9,328 bases of DNA from Acidobacteriota bacterium (GTDB taxonomy: Bacteria > Acidobacteriota > Blastocatellia > Pyrinomonadales > Pyrinomonadaceae), in assembly GCA_029862725.1 (NCBI GenBank), contig JAOTWT010000088.1:1-9328 (forward strand). The letters are read 5' to 3'. The notes under the pieces were generated by a model that saw only the letters and a program-made list of their open reading frames with translations, made no database searches and was not told the origin of the DNA. Position numbers and translations under genes: made by a program. Shown in pieces: positions 1 to 6,403 of this stretch; within the stretch, counting starts at the first letter, position 1, and every line of letters begins with the position of its first letter.

Positions 1-1
1 C

Positions 2-193
2 AAGATCTTGGAACTGATGGAAGCCAACTTTCTTGAGGCCTCGCCGGCGCCTTGTAAATTTGTGATGAAGGAGATGGGGCTTCTGGGGGAGAATGTGAGG
101 CTGCCATTGGTGTCGGTGACCGCCCCGACAAAACGTCGATTGAAGGCTATTATTGAAAAGTTAGGCACCCAAAGGAGAAGGTCGAGGCGATAG
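2..193 (+). CDS. dapA: 4-hydroxy-tetrahydrodipicolinate synthase, C-terminal end (partial)
   Basis: Only the last 63 codons are present; the gene enters from the left edge in frame 2 and stops at TAG 191-193. DapA condenses pyruvate with aspartate semialdehyde, the first committed step of diaminopimelate/lysine synthesis, in the cytosol. The visible part matches the C-terminal helical region of the DapA family: a segment ending in FLEASPAPCK corresponds to the family's F-x-E-x-NPxPxK stretch, followed by a helix (KFVMKEMGLL) and the typical RLPLV motif. The catalytic Lys and Tyr lie upstream and cannot be checked. The tail is very basic (QRRRSRR) and runs past the usual family end. A purine-rich AAAGGAG at 171-177 lies inside the 3' end but has no start codon at normal spacing. 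dapD follows 159 bp downstream, which supports the assignment. Confidence 0.85.
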   Translation, partial: KILELMEANFLEASPAPCKFVMKEMGLLGENVRLPLVSVTAPTKRRLKAIIEKLGTQRRRSRR

Positions 194-204
194 AAATCAA
201 ACGA

Positions 205-332
205 TTGGTGCGCCGTTGCGATTCGGTTTTGTGGAGAGCCTTTTCAGATTAATTTTTACCGATTCATGGTCTTATTTGATCAGCGGACTCGTGTTTGCGG
301 CCGCGCTCGTTTTTATATGGAGTAATGTTTAG
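205..332 (+). pseudogene. possible tiny single-pass membrane protein, split by a one-base shift
   Basis: Two short open stretches overlap in the dapA-dapD gap. Frame 1 runs from a possible TTG at 205 or GTG at 208 (reading VRRCDSVLWRAF) to TAA at 250-252. Frame 3 carries a clear hydrophobic helix (SYLISGLVFAAALVFIW) and stops at TAG 330-332. They join smoothly if one T is added to the TTTT run at 241-244. That gives about 42 residues: a basic amphipathic N-terminus, WRAFFRLIF, then one membrane segment. Without the change, frame 3 could only start at TTG 216 or GTG 231. No good ribosome binding site fits any of these starts. I do not recognise the product. It may be a decayed or mis-sequenced small gene, or chance; the hydrophobic helix and smooth joining are the only support. 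Confidence 0.25.
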
Positions 333-352
333 AAAGTATTTGGAAACCGCAG

Positions 353-1183
353 ATGGAAATTGAGCAGGAAATTGAGGAAGTCGCGGCCAAATCGGAATTT
401 GATGCCGCTGACCGCGTGACTTTCGAATCCTTTAAGACCGCATTGCGCGACGGCGAGATCCGTGCGGCGGAAAGAGATGCCAGTGGCCATTGGTCGGCGA
501 ATGCATGGGTCAAGAAAGGTATTCTGGTCGGTTTTCGCATGGGAGCGATGATCGATATGTCTTCAAACGACGGATCATTCCGCTTTTTCGACAAGGATAC
601 TTACCCGGTACGTCCGATGGACCTGGACGAGGGCGTCAGGATCGTGCCTGGCGGCTCGACCATTCGCGATGGCTCCTACGTCGCAAAAGGCGTCGTTTGT
701 ATGCCGCCGTGTTATATAAATGTTGGCGCATATGTCGATGAAGGGACGATGGTCGACTCTCACGCTTTGGTTGGGTCGTGTGCCCAGATCGGCAGGAACG
801 TGCATCTCTCGGCGGCGGCTCAGATCGGCGGCGTATTGGAACCGATTGGGGCAGTCCCGGTTGTGATCGAAGACGATGTCCTGGTTGGCGGTAACACTGG
901 TGTTTACGAGGGAACGATCGTTCGCGAACGGGCTGTTCTCGCCTCGGGAGTAATCCTGACGCGCTCGACACCGGTGTTTGATCTGCCGAATGAACGTGTG
1001 ATTAAAAGCGTCGACGGCGGTTCTTTGGAAATTCCGGCGGGAGCGGTAGGCGTCCAGGGTGCCCGGGCGATCTCGGGCGGCTTCGGTAAAGAAAACGGGC
1101 TTTCGCTTTACGCGCCGATAATAGTTAAATACCGTGATGAAAAGACCGATGCTTCGACGAAGTTGGAGGATTATTTGAGGTAG
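353..1183 (+). CDS. dapD: 2,3,4,5-tetrahydropyridine-2,6-dicarboxylate N-succinyltransferase
   Basis: DapD transfers succinyl from succinyl-CoA to tetrahydrodipicolinate, committing lysine/DAP synthesis to the succinylase branch; it is a cytosolic trimer. The 276 residues match the family length (E. coli about 274). Residues 1-90 form the helical N-terminal domain, followed by the left-handed beta-helix of hexapeptide repeats and a C-terminal strand region (SLYAPIIVK, 251-259). The family signature is clear: NVGAYVDEGTMVD at 123-135, VGSCAQIG at 140-147 and IGGVLEP at 158-164. D135 aligns with E. coli Asp141. By eye, the position of E. coli Glu189 (in ARSEVVEG) is Gly183 here (GGNTGVYEG, 179-187), while the second Glu is kept as E186. 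This looks like the subfamily I associate with Bacteroidetes. The ATG at 353 is the first possible standard start after an in-frame TAA at 323-325; no strong Shine-Dalgarno precedes it. The next gene starts 5 bp after the stop. Confidence 0.95.
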   Translation: MEIEQEIEEVAAKSEFDAADRVTFESFKTALRDGEIRAAERDASGHWSANAWVKKGILVGFRMGAMIDMSSNDGSFRFFDKDTYPVRPMDLDEGVRIVPGGSTIRDGSYVAKGVVCMPPCYINVGAYVDEGTMVDSHALVGSCAQIGRNVHLSAAAQIGGVLEPIGAVPVVIEDDVLVGGNTGVYEGTIVRERAVLASGVILTRSTPVFDLPNERVIKSVDGGSLEIPAGAVGVQGARAISGGFGKENGLSLYAPIIVKYRDEKTDASTKLEDYLR

Positions 1184-1188
1184 GCACC

Positions 1189-1604
1189 GTGAAGCGATCC
1201 GATCTCCTTTTTCGAATATTTTTGATCCTGTTTGTGTTTACTACCGTCATTTCAGCCCAGATGGTTCCTCTTCATGATGAGGAGCTAAAACCCGGTGCGA
1301 GACCAAAATTTGGCTTTTTCGTTATCGAAAGCAGCGGCGGGCTTAGCGATTTAATAACACAGGACGACCCGGGAAGAAGTTCTCGAAAGAAGGCGAACGA
1401 GTTTATCGAAACGCTGGCGGCACAAAGCGGCGGCGCCGCGGTTTATCCAAAGCCCGCAAATGATATGCTGCCGCTCGCCGAAACCTTTTGCCTGGACTGC
1501 GCGAACAGTTTGTAATTGAATCGGTATTGCCGGTCGGAGAAAAAGCTCGGGGAGTTAATGTCCGGTTGGCGAAACGTCTTCGAAAACAGAAGCATGGCCT
1601 TTAA
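1189..1604 (+). pseudogene. small exported protein of unknown function, frameshifted
   Basis: A GTG start at 1189 follows dapD by 5 bp, with GAGG at 1177-1180 as ribosome binding site, so it was probably translationally coupled to dapD. The first 24 residues are a signal peptide: KR near the start, a hydrophobic core LFRIFLILFVFTTVI, and likely cleavage after ISA. The mature part has a clear globular start (KFGFFVIESSGGLSDL) and a charged helix (RSSRKKANEFIETLAAQ). The frame stops at TAA 1513-1515, after 108 residues. Frame 3 takes over at about 1488 with a convincing continuation (PGLREQFVIESVLPVGEK, then RGVNVRLAKRLRKQKHGL) and ends at TAA 1602-1604. One extra T in the TTTT run at 1486-1489 would join PLAETF to LPGLREQF and give a protein of about 138 residues. 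I do not recognise the family. Either a real inactivating deletion or a one-base sequence error explains it. The 51 bp to the next gene hold nothing else visible. Confidence 0.6.
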
Positions 1605-1655
1605 TACAGGCAGAATGAAGAATAGCGCGGTACCTGCGGCTGAGGGTGATAGGTT

Positions 1656-2192
1656 ATGAAGCGAAAACTAATTTATTTTTTGGCGGCAAGCCTTGACGGA
1701 TACATAGCGCGAATTGACGGAAGCGTCGACTGGCTCAAGACAGACGATCTTGAGGAAGCCGGCGATGAACTAAAGGAGTTCGCGGCGTCGGTCGACACAG
1801 TGTTGTTCGGTCGCAAGACCTGGGAAAAGGGGCTCGAACTGGATCCCTCCGGAGCTGGCTTTGCCGGCTATGAAAATTATGTGTTTTCTCGGACTGCCCG
1901 TGAAAGCGATATTCCAAACGTAATTTTCGTTAACAGTGATCCGGCGGGTTTTGTTCGGCAACTAAAAGAGGAAGAAGGAAAAAACATCTGGTTGATGGGC
2001 GGAGGCGAACTCGCCGCGGCGTTGTTGGATGACGGTTTGATTGATGAGATCGTAGTGAGTATTCAACCCGTGATCCTTGGCAAGGGCATTCCGATGTTCG
2101 ACAATCCGGACGAATTTGTTGCGTTTGAGTCGGCGGACGTCAAGAAAAGGAAAAGCGGTAGTATTGAAGTTACGTACAGGTTAAACAGGTAA
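1656..2192 (+). CDS. RibD C-terminal / dihydrofolate reductase-like protein
   Basis: A 178-residue single-domain protein of the RibD_C family (PF01872), which shares the dihydrofolate reductase fold and binds NAD(P)H. Typical landmarks appear in order: the N-terminal strand and SLDGYIA loop (12-18), W26 in the GSVDWL segment (22-27), FGRKTWE (51-57) as the cofactor-binding turn and helix, NIWLMGGGEL (110-119) as the glycine-rich nucleotide loop, and IQPVILGKGIPMF (136-148), the strand-loop characteristic of the YwjB/YyaP-like group. It lacks the deaminase domain of full RibD, so a role in riboflavin synthesis cannot be claimed; the substrate is unknown. A ribosome binding site (GAGGG and AGG just before ATG 1656) supports the start. 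The aminotransferase gene follows after 14 bp, so the two are probably co-transcribed. No functional link to lysine synthesis is visible. Confidence 0.85.
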   Translation: MKRKLIYFLAASLDGYIARIDGSVDWLKTDDLEEAGDELKEFAASVDTVLFGRKTWEKGLELDPSGAGFAGYENYVFSRTARESDIPNVIFVNSDPAGFVRQLKEEEGKNIWLMGGGELAAALLDDGLIDEIVVSIQPVILGKGIPMFDNPDEFVAFESADVKKRKSGSIEVTYRLNR

Positions 2193-2206
2193 CCAAACGG
2201 TTTTTT

Positions 2207-3358
2207 ATGGAAGCGATCGAAAAAGAAGAGTTCCGTGTGCCGAAGCGCCTGCGGGGAATGCAGAAGTCGAATATCCGTCAGATCTTTGACAGCGCTTTGC
2301 CCGGGAGCGTTAACTTTGGGCTCGGACAGCCCGATTTGCCGACCCCCGAATGCATACGCGAAGAAGCCGTCAGGGTGATTCGCGAAGAAAACAACGGATA
2401 CACTTCGCACGCCGGCCTCCCGGCTTTGAGGGAAAAAGTTGTCGCCGATTATCCACATCTCGGGCTCACGCCCGATGACTGCATCATCACCGTCGGTTCT
2501 AACGAAGCCCTCTATTGCGCGACCATGGCCCTCTGCGAAGAAGGCGACGAGGTGCTCGTGCCAAATCCGGCTTTCCCCGCATACCCCGCGATAAATCGTC
2601 TCGCCGGGGCGGAAACGGTCTTATATCGAATGCCTCGGGAAAAGGGATTCGGTTTTGACGCCGGCGAATTTGAAAAGCAGATCAACGAAAAAACACGGGC
2701 CGCGATTATCCTCAGCCCATCGAATCCGACGGGCCGGACGCTTTCGCGGGAAGATCTCAGATCGATAGCCGGAATCCTTGAAGGTACGGGCATTTACGCG
2801 ATATCCGATGAGATTTATAAAGAACTTTATTTCACGAAAGAAAAACCCGGCTCGATCTCGGAGTATTACGATAAGACGCTCGTTGTCGGCGGGCTTTCCA
2901 AGAACATGTCGATGACCGGTTGGCGTATGGGTTGGGTATTGGGAGTGCCCGAGGTCATAAAACGTGCTTTGGTTGTACACGGTTACAATACCGTCTGCAC
3001 ATCGACCGTCACCCAAAAGGCTTCGCTCGCGTATTGGACCGGGGAAGGAAAAAGGGCGGAAACGGAATGCCGTGAGATATGGCGCCGGCGAAAGGACCTT
3101 CTGATCTCGCTGATCGAAAGTGAACTTGGACTCAAGGCGTTCGCGCCGGAAGGCGCCTTCTATACAATGATGGACGTTTCAGAGCTCGGTCCGGAAATGG
3201 ATATCGTTAACCGGTTTTTGGAAAACCGCGTTATCACGGTCAACGGGTCGGGATTCGGCGATGAGGCAAAAGGTTTCCTGAGGATTTCGTTTTGCGCCTC
3301 GGAGAGCGATATCCGCGAGGGCGTTAAGAGGATGAAGGAAGCGATCGAAAGCATTTAA
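2207..3358 (+). CDS. class I/II pyridoxal-phosphate aminotransferase (aspartate aminotransferase-like)
   Basis: A 383-residue fold-type I PLP aminotransferase. Visible landmarks: FGLGQPDLPTP (37-47), the substrate and cofactor-entry loop; GYTSHAG (64-70); GSNEALY (97-103), the PLP phosphate-binding loop; SNPTG (172-176), with N173 contacting the PLP ring; DEIYKELYF (201-209), with D201 pairing with the pyridine nitrogen; GGLSKNMSMTGWRMGW (228-243), with K232 the Schiff-base lysine and R240 a phosphate contact; and FLRISF (357-362), with R359 the usual alpha-carboxylate-binding Arg. All catalytic residues seem intact. Substrate cannot be read from sequence. Its place between dapD and asd suggests N-succinyl-diaminopimelate aminotransferase (DapC) or an aspartate aminotransferase feeding the pathway. 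The start at 2207 fits homologue lengths, but there is no clear Shine-Dalgarno; a run of six T precedes the ATG. Confidence 0.9.
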   Translation: MEAIEKEEFRVPKRLRGMQKSNIRQIFDSALPGSVNFGLGQPDLPTPECIREEAVRVIREENNGYTSHAGLPALREKVVADYPHLGLTPDDCIITVGSNEALYCATMALCEEGDEVLVPNPAFPAYPAINRLAGAETVLYRMPREKGFGFDAGEFEKQINEKTRAAIILSPSNPTGRTLSREDLRSIAGILEGTGIYAISDEIYKELYFTKEKPGSISEYYDKTLVVGGLSKNMSMTGWRMGWVLGVPEVIKRALVVHGYNTVCTSTVTQKASLAYWTGEGKRAETECREIWRRRKDLLISLIESELGLKAFAPEGAFYTMMDVSELGPEMDIVNRFLENRVITVNGSGFGDEAKGFLRISFCASESDIREGVKRMKEAIESI

Positions 3359-3370
3359 CAATTATCATCG

Positions 3371-3428
3371 ATCAATTATCAGCATTTTATTGCAATTGAT
3401 AATTGATAATTGATAATTGATGATTGAT
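3371..3428 (+). repeat. heptamer tandem repeat (GATAATT) with inverted copy, upstream of asd
   Basis: Period-7 units GATAATT start at 3398, 3405 and 3412, followed by the degenerate GAT-GATTGAT at 3419-3428. An inverted copy, ATCAATTATC, lies at 3371-3380 and is perfectly complementary to GATAATTGAT at 3398-3407, and equally to the copies at 3405-3414 and 3412-3421. The tract fills nearly all of the 74 bp between the aminotransferase stop and the asd ATG. It could form alternative hairpins. It is far more AT-rich than its surroundings. Confidence 0.85.
3390..3417 (+). promoter_or_regulatory. candidate asd promoter inside the heptamer repeat
   Basis: TTGCAA (3390-3395) is separated by 16 bp from GATAAT (3412-3417), which matches the sigma70 -10 consensus at five of six bases. 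Every repeat unit contains the same GATAAT, so several -10 positions are possible at 7-bp steps. The ATG of asd is 15 bp downstream. This is a motif match only, and a repeat made of AT-rich units gives such matches easily. Confidence 0.25.
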
Positions 3429-3432
3429 ACCA

Positions 3433-4473
3433 ATGAATAAATTAAGAGTAGGAATTCTAGGCGGGACGGGCACTGTTGGCCAGCGGTTCTGCCAGTTGTT
3501 GGACGGCCACCCGCAGTTCGAGATATCCGTGATCGCGGCATCCGAACGCTCGGTGGGAAAGCTCTACCACGAGGCATGTCCGTGGAAACTCTCGACCCCA
3601 ATGCCGCAGTCTGTTAAGGAAATCGAGGTCCAGGCGATTGAACCGCCTCTGGATTGCGACCTTCTGTTTTCAAGCCTTCCCGGAAGCGCAGCACGTGAGG
3701 CTGAAGATGCTTTTGCGCGATCCGGATTACCTGTGATCAGCAACTCGTCTTGTCACCGTATGGACGAGGATGTCCCTCTTATTATTCCCGAGATTAATCA
3801 CGATCATCTCGGACTGATCGAGGTCCAGCAGCATAAGCGCGGTTATGACCGCGGATTTATCGTTACCAATCCCAATTGTGCCGTGATGAGTTTTGCTCCG
3901 CCCCTGGCTGCGCTTCATGAAGCGTTTGGAGTGGAGTCGGCCATGATTACAACGCTTCAGGCCGTTTCGGGGGCGGGTTACCCGGGGGTCGCGAGTCTCG
4001 ACATACTCGACAATGTCCTCCCTTATATTGCCGGAGAGGAACCCAAAGCCGAGACCGAAGCTCAAAAAATACTCGGCAAATTCGACGGGGAATCTATTGA
4101 AAAAGCTGAATTCGCGGTGTCGGTTCAGTGTTTCCGGGTAGCGGTAACCGATGGACACACGGCCGCGGTGAGGGTAAATCTTACAAACAATGCACCGCTC
4201 GAAGAAATCATCGCCGCACTTTCGAATTACAAGGGACTCGATCTGCATTCATCACCCGGGCGGTTTATCGAGGTCAGCGAAGAGCCGTCGCGGCCGCAGC
4301 CAAAACTCGATCGCGACAACGGTAATGGAATGACAATCACGGTCGGGCGAGTCTTCCCCGATAACATTTTCGATTACAGATTCGTTTCATTGAGTCACAA
4401 CACTTTGCGCGGTGCGGCAGGCGCAGCGATTCTAAATGCGGAATTGCTCGTAGACAGGAAATTTATAAAGTGA
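3433..4473 (+). CDS. asd: aspartate-semialdehyde dehydrogenase (archaeal/fungal-type)
   Basis: Asd reduces beta-aspartyl phosphate to aspartate semialdehyde with NADPH, the branch-point for lysine/DAP, threonine and methionine. The protein has 346 residues from ATG 3433. Numbered from that Met: Rossmann motif GILGGTGTVGQR (7-18); NSSCHRMDEDVPLIIPEIN (104-122); TNPNCAV (145-151), with catalytic C149; SGAGYPGV (179-186); VTDGHTA (238-244), with catalytic H242; and the RPQPKLDRD region (287-295) typical of the archaeal/fungal-type branch rather than the E. coli-type enzyme. A TTG nine bases upstream (3424) is in frame, but it lies in the repeat and adds only three residues, so I prefer the ATG. 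No Shine-Dalgarno is visible, because the upstream DNA is repeat. It follows the aminotransferase on the same strand, and its product is the substrate of DapA upstream. Confidence 0.94.
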   Translation: MNKLRVGILGGTGTVGQRFCQLLDGHPQFEISVIAASERSVGKLYHEACPWKLSTPMPQSVKEIEVQAIEPPLDCDLLFSSLPGSAAREAEDAFARSGLPVISNSSCHRMDEDVPLIIPEINHDHLGLIEVQQHKRGYDRGFIVTNPNCAVMSFAPPLAALHEAFGVESAMITTLQAVSGAGYPGVASLDILDNVLPYIAGEEPKAETEAQKILGKFDGESIEKAEFAVSVQCFRVAVTDGHTAAVRVNLTNNAPLEEIIAALSNYKGLDLHSSPGRFIEVSEEPSRPQPKLDRDNGNGMTITVGRVFPDNIFDYRFVSLSHNTLRGAAGAAILNAELLVDRKFIK

Positions 4474-4516
4474 AACGGGACGAAACGGCGAGAATGGGGG
4501 AGTGCGGGTTATGCTC

Positions 4517-4560
4517 TGTCACCTGTCACCCGTCATCTTTAACCCCATGACCGGTCACCT
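4517..4560 (+). repeat. second heptamer repeat (TGTCACC) and palindrome upstream of purB
   Basis: TGTCACC occurs twice in tandem (4517-4523, 4524-4530), followed by the degenerate CGTCATC (4531-4537). A further GGTCACC lies at 4553-4559. TGACCGGTCA at 4548-4557 is a perfect 10-bp palindrome containing the same core. The asd-purB gap is 95 bp; the rest (4474-4516) shows nothing clear. purB begins 9 bp after the last unit. Confidence 0.7.
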
Positions 4561-4568
4561 GAAGAAGA

Positions 4569-5867
4569 ATGATAGAAAGATACACATTACCTGAAATGGG
4601 TTCGATCTGGACCCTTCACAACAAGTTTCAAAAGTGGCTTGATGTTGAGATCGCCGTCTGCGAGGTACACGCGGAAGACGGCACGATACCCACTGAAGCA
4701 TTGGATGAGATCAAGTCGAAGGCGAGTTTTACGGTCGAGCGAATAAATGAAATTGAAAAAGTAACGGATCACGACGTAATCGCCTTTACGACGAATCTGG
4801 CCGAAAATATTGGTCCATCTTCGCGGTTCGTTCATTACGGATTGACGTCTTCTGATGTTGTCGATACCGCCAATGCGCTGCTTCTGAAGGAGGCCTGCGG
4901 ACTCTTGATTGACAAGACCGACCGATTGCTCGCAGTTTTGAAGAAACGCGCGTTCGAGTTCAAGAACACTCCTCAGATGGGGCGCACGCATGGTATCCAC
5001 GCGGAACCCACTTCTTTCGGAATGACCTTTGCGCTTTGGTACGCGGAAATGCAAAGAAACAAGGCCAGGCTTGAACGCGCCTTGGAAGCAGTGTCCGTAG
5101 GAAAACTTTCGGGGCCCGTCGGTGTATTTTCGCATCTCGATCCCGATGTCGAAGAGAGGGTTTGCAAACGGCTCGGACTCAGCCCGGCTCCGGTGTCCAC
5201 ACAGGTCATCCAAAGGGATCGCTATGCGGAGTATTTGTCGACGCTTGCGATAGTGGCATCGACGCTGGAAAAGATCGCGCTCAACGTTCGCCATTGGCAA
5301 AGGACCGAATTACGAGAGGCTCAGGAGAAGTTTAAGAAAGGTCAAAAAGGCTCTTCTTCGATGCCGCACAAACGCAATCCGATTCTTTCGGAGAAAATCT
5401 GCGGGCTTGCGCGAACGGTCCGTGCGAACTCGATCGTCGGCCTCGAGAACGTTGCACTCTGGCATGAGAGGGACATTTCTCATTCTTCTGCCGAGCGTAT
5501 GGTTCTGCCCGATTCGTCTGTGACCCTTGACTACCTGCTCGCGAAAACTGCCGGACTGCTTGAGGGACTAGTCGTCTATCCGGAAAACATGCTCAGGAAT
5601 ATAGAGCTTTCGAAGGGACTGACATTTAGCGGGCAATTGCTGTTAATGCTTACGCAAAAAGGAGTTACACGAGAAGATGCGTATCAATGGGTGCAGCGGA
5701 ACGCATTGAAGGTGTGGGACGAAGGCGGTGATTATAAAGAACTAATCACGAAAGACGCGGACGTATCTTCGAGCCTGACGCCTGAAGAGATCGCCCGCGT
5801 TTTCGACTTAAAACACTATCTGCGAAACGTAGGTAGAGTTTACGAGAGGGTCTTTGGGACCGCTTAA
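4569..5867 (+). CDS. purB: adenylosuccinate lyase
   Basis: PurB cleaves fumarate from SAICAR and from adenylosuccinate, so it acts twice in purine synthesis; it is a homotetramer of the fumarase/aspartase superfamily. The 432 residues match the short bacterial form. Landmarks: TDHDVIAF (66-73), with H68; HYGLTSSDVVDTA (89-101); GRTHGIHAEPTSFG (138-151), with H141, the family's catalytic acid; TELREAQE (246-253); and the superfamily signature GSSSMPHKRNP (261-271), whose flexible loop carries the catalytic Ser. The C-terminal helical bundle is complete. The start ATG has a modest GAAGAAG just upstream. The TAA (5865-5867) overlaps the stop of the convergent downstream gene. It begins the purine block of this window, with purS and purQ further on. 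Confidence 0.96.
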   Translation: MIERYTLPEMGSIWTLHNKFQKWLDVEIAVCEVHAEDGTIPTEALDEIKSKASFTVERINEIEKVTDHDVIAFTTNLAENIGPSSRFVHYGLTSSDVVDTANALLLKEACGLLIDKTDRLLAVLKKRAFEFKNTPQMGRTHGIHAEPTSFGMTFALWYAEMQRNKARLERALEAVSVGKLSGPVGVFSHLDPDVEERVCKRLGLSPAPVSTQVIQRDRYAEYLSTLAIVASTLEKIALNVRHWQRTELREAQEKFKKGQKGSSSMPHKRNPILSEKICGLARTVRANSIVGLENVALWHERDISHSSAERMVLPDSSVTLDYLLAKTAGLLEGLVVYPENMLRNIELSKGLTFSGQLLLMLTQKGVTREDAYQWVQRNALKVWDEGGDYKELITKDADVSSSLTPEEIARVFDLKHYLRNVGRVYERVFGTA

Positions 5868-6256
5868 TCAGACCACTGGTCAGCAAAATTGCCAATCACC
5901 GGCAGTTTGAAAATCTCGCCTTGAAACGCCTTGATCGCGGCAAAGATAAACGCCGCGAGCATGGCAAGGGCAAATATCAGCATTATCGGCAAAAGCAAGA
6001 GGCTCAGGATTCCGACATCCAGCGCGGCAAAAATACCACCGATAATCTGCAGGCCTATGCCCACGATGATTCCGACGACGGAAAGCAGTATCGATTGAAA
6101 AGCGTGAAACCTGGGAAGCTTGTTCGTTTTATCGGTTACGAGCACGATGATGCTGTAGATCAAACCAAGCGAGCAAATGAGATTGCCAACGTAGCAGATC
6201 AACGCACCAACATTGTTGTCGAGACCGAGAGCGGTTTTACCTTCTGTGTTTTCCAT
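5864..6256 (-). CDS. DUF4870 (Tic20-like) small membrane protein
   Basis: A 130-residue integral membrane protein. Three hydrophobic stretches lie at about 17-40, 53-76 and 82-110. The layout is that of DUF4870: a short hydrophilic N-terminus (MENTEGKTALGLDNNV), a first helix with Gly and Cys, the loop PRFHAFQS (48-55) before helix two, and a C-terminal KLPVIGNFADQW (117-128). The function of this family is unknown. The gene is transcribed against purB and their stop codons overlap (TAA of purB at 5865-5867; TAA here on the other strand at 5864-5866). It diverges from purS with 147 bp between the starts. CAGGA lies just before the ATG; a stronger AAGGAG is about 18 bases upstream, too far for normal use, and no alternative in-frame start fits it. 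Confidence 0.85.
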   Translation of the reverse strand: MENTEGKTALGLDNNVGALICYVGNLICSLGLIYSIIVLVTDKTNKLPRFHAFQSILLSVVGIIVGIGLQIIGGIFAALDVGILSLLLLPIMLIFALAMLAAFIFAAIKAFQGEIFKLPVIGNFADQWSD

Positions 6257-6342
6257 AATCCTGTTTCCAACTGTCTCCTTAAAATAGGGGGTTAAATTTT
6301 GATTCTAAAGCTTATCCGGAATTCAATTTGGCTGAATTCTAC

Positions 6343-6383
6343 ACAAGAATGTTGCATCTTACAAGAATTTGCGTAAAATTCTT
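6343..6383 (+). repeat. direct and inverted repeats overlapping the purS promoter
   Basis: ACAAGAAT occurs twice, at 6343-6350 and 6361-6368, exactly 18 bp apart. AAGAATTT (6363-6370) and AAATTCTT (6376-6383) form a perfect 8-bp inverted repeat with a 5-base loop that covers the -10 candidate. The arrangement could be an operator, but AT-rich DNA yields such repeats by chance. Just upstream, GAATTC occurs at 6319-6324 and 6334-6339. Confidence 0.4.
6352..6379 (+). promoter_or_regulatory. candidate sigma70 promoter of purS
   Basis: TTGCAT (6352-6357), a 16-bp spacer, and TAAAAT (6374-6379). Start of transcription would fall near 6386, leaving a short leader with GGAG at 6395-6398, five bases before the purS ATG. 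It is the best promoter-like match in the region between the divergent DUF4870 gene and purS. Confidence 0.4.
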
Positions 6384-6403
6384 ATTTTTCATCCGGAGAA
6401 CTT

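Noticed and set aside
1482..1490. Programmed -1 frameshift in the exported-protein gene
   Set aside because: The zero-frame codons ACC TTT preceded by A do not fit an X XXY YYZ slippery site, and I saw no obvious downstream hairpin.
3424..3432. TTG at 3424 as the asd start
   Set aside because: Falls in the heptamer repeat and adds only three residues; the ATG at 3433 places the Rossmann motif at the usual distance.
3727..4248. 173-codon minus-strand frame inside asd
   Set aside because: Lies wholly within asd, which carries its catalytic residues here; no domain seen.
4587..5300. 237-codon minus-strand frame inside purB
   Set aside because: Shadow of a well-supported purB; composition is rich in Arg, Phe and Cys with no family pattern.
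5921..6295. 124-codon plus-strand frame opposite the DUF4870 gene
   Set aside because: Hydrophilic mirror of membrane helices on the other strand, as expected for antisense reading.
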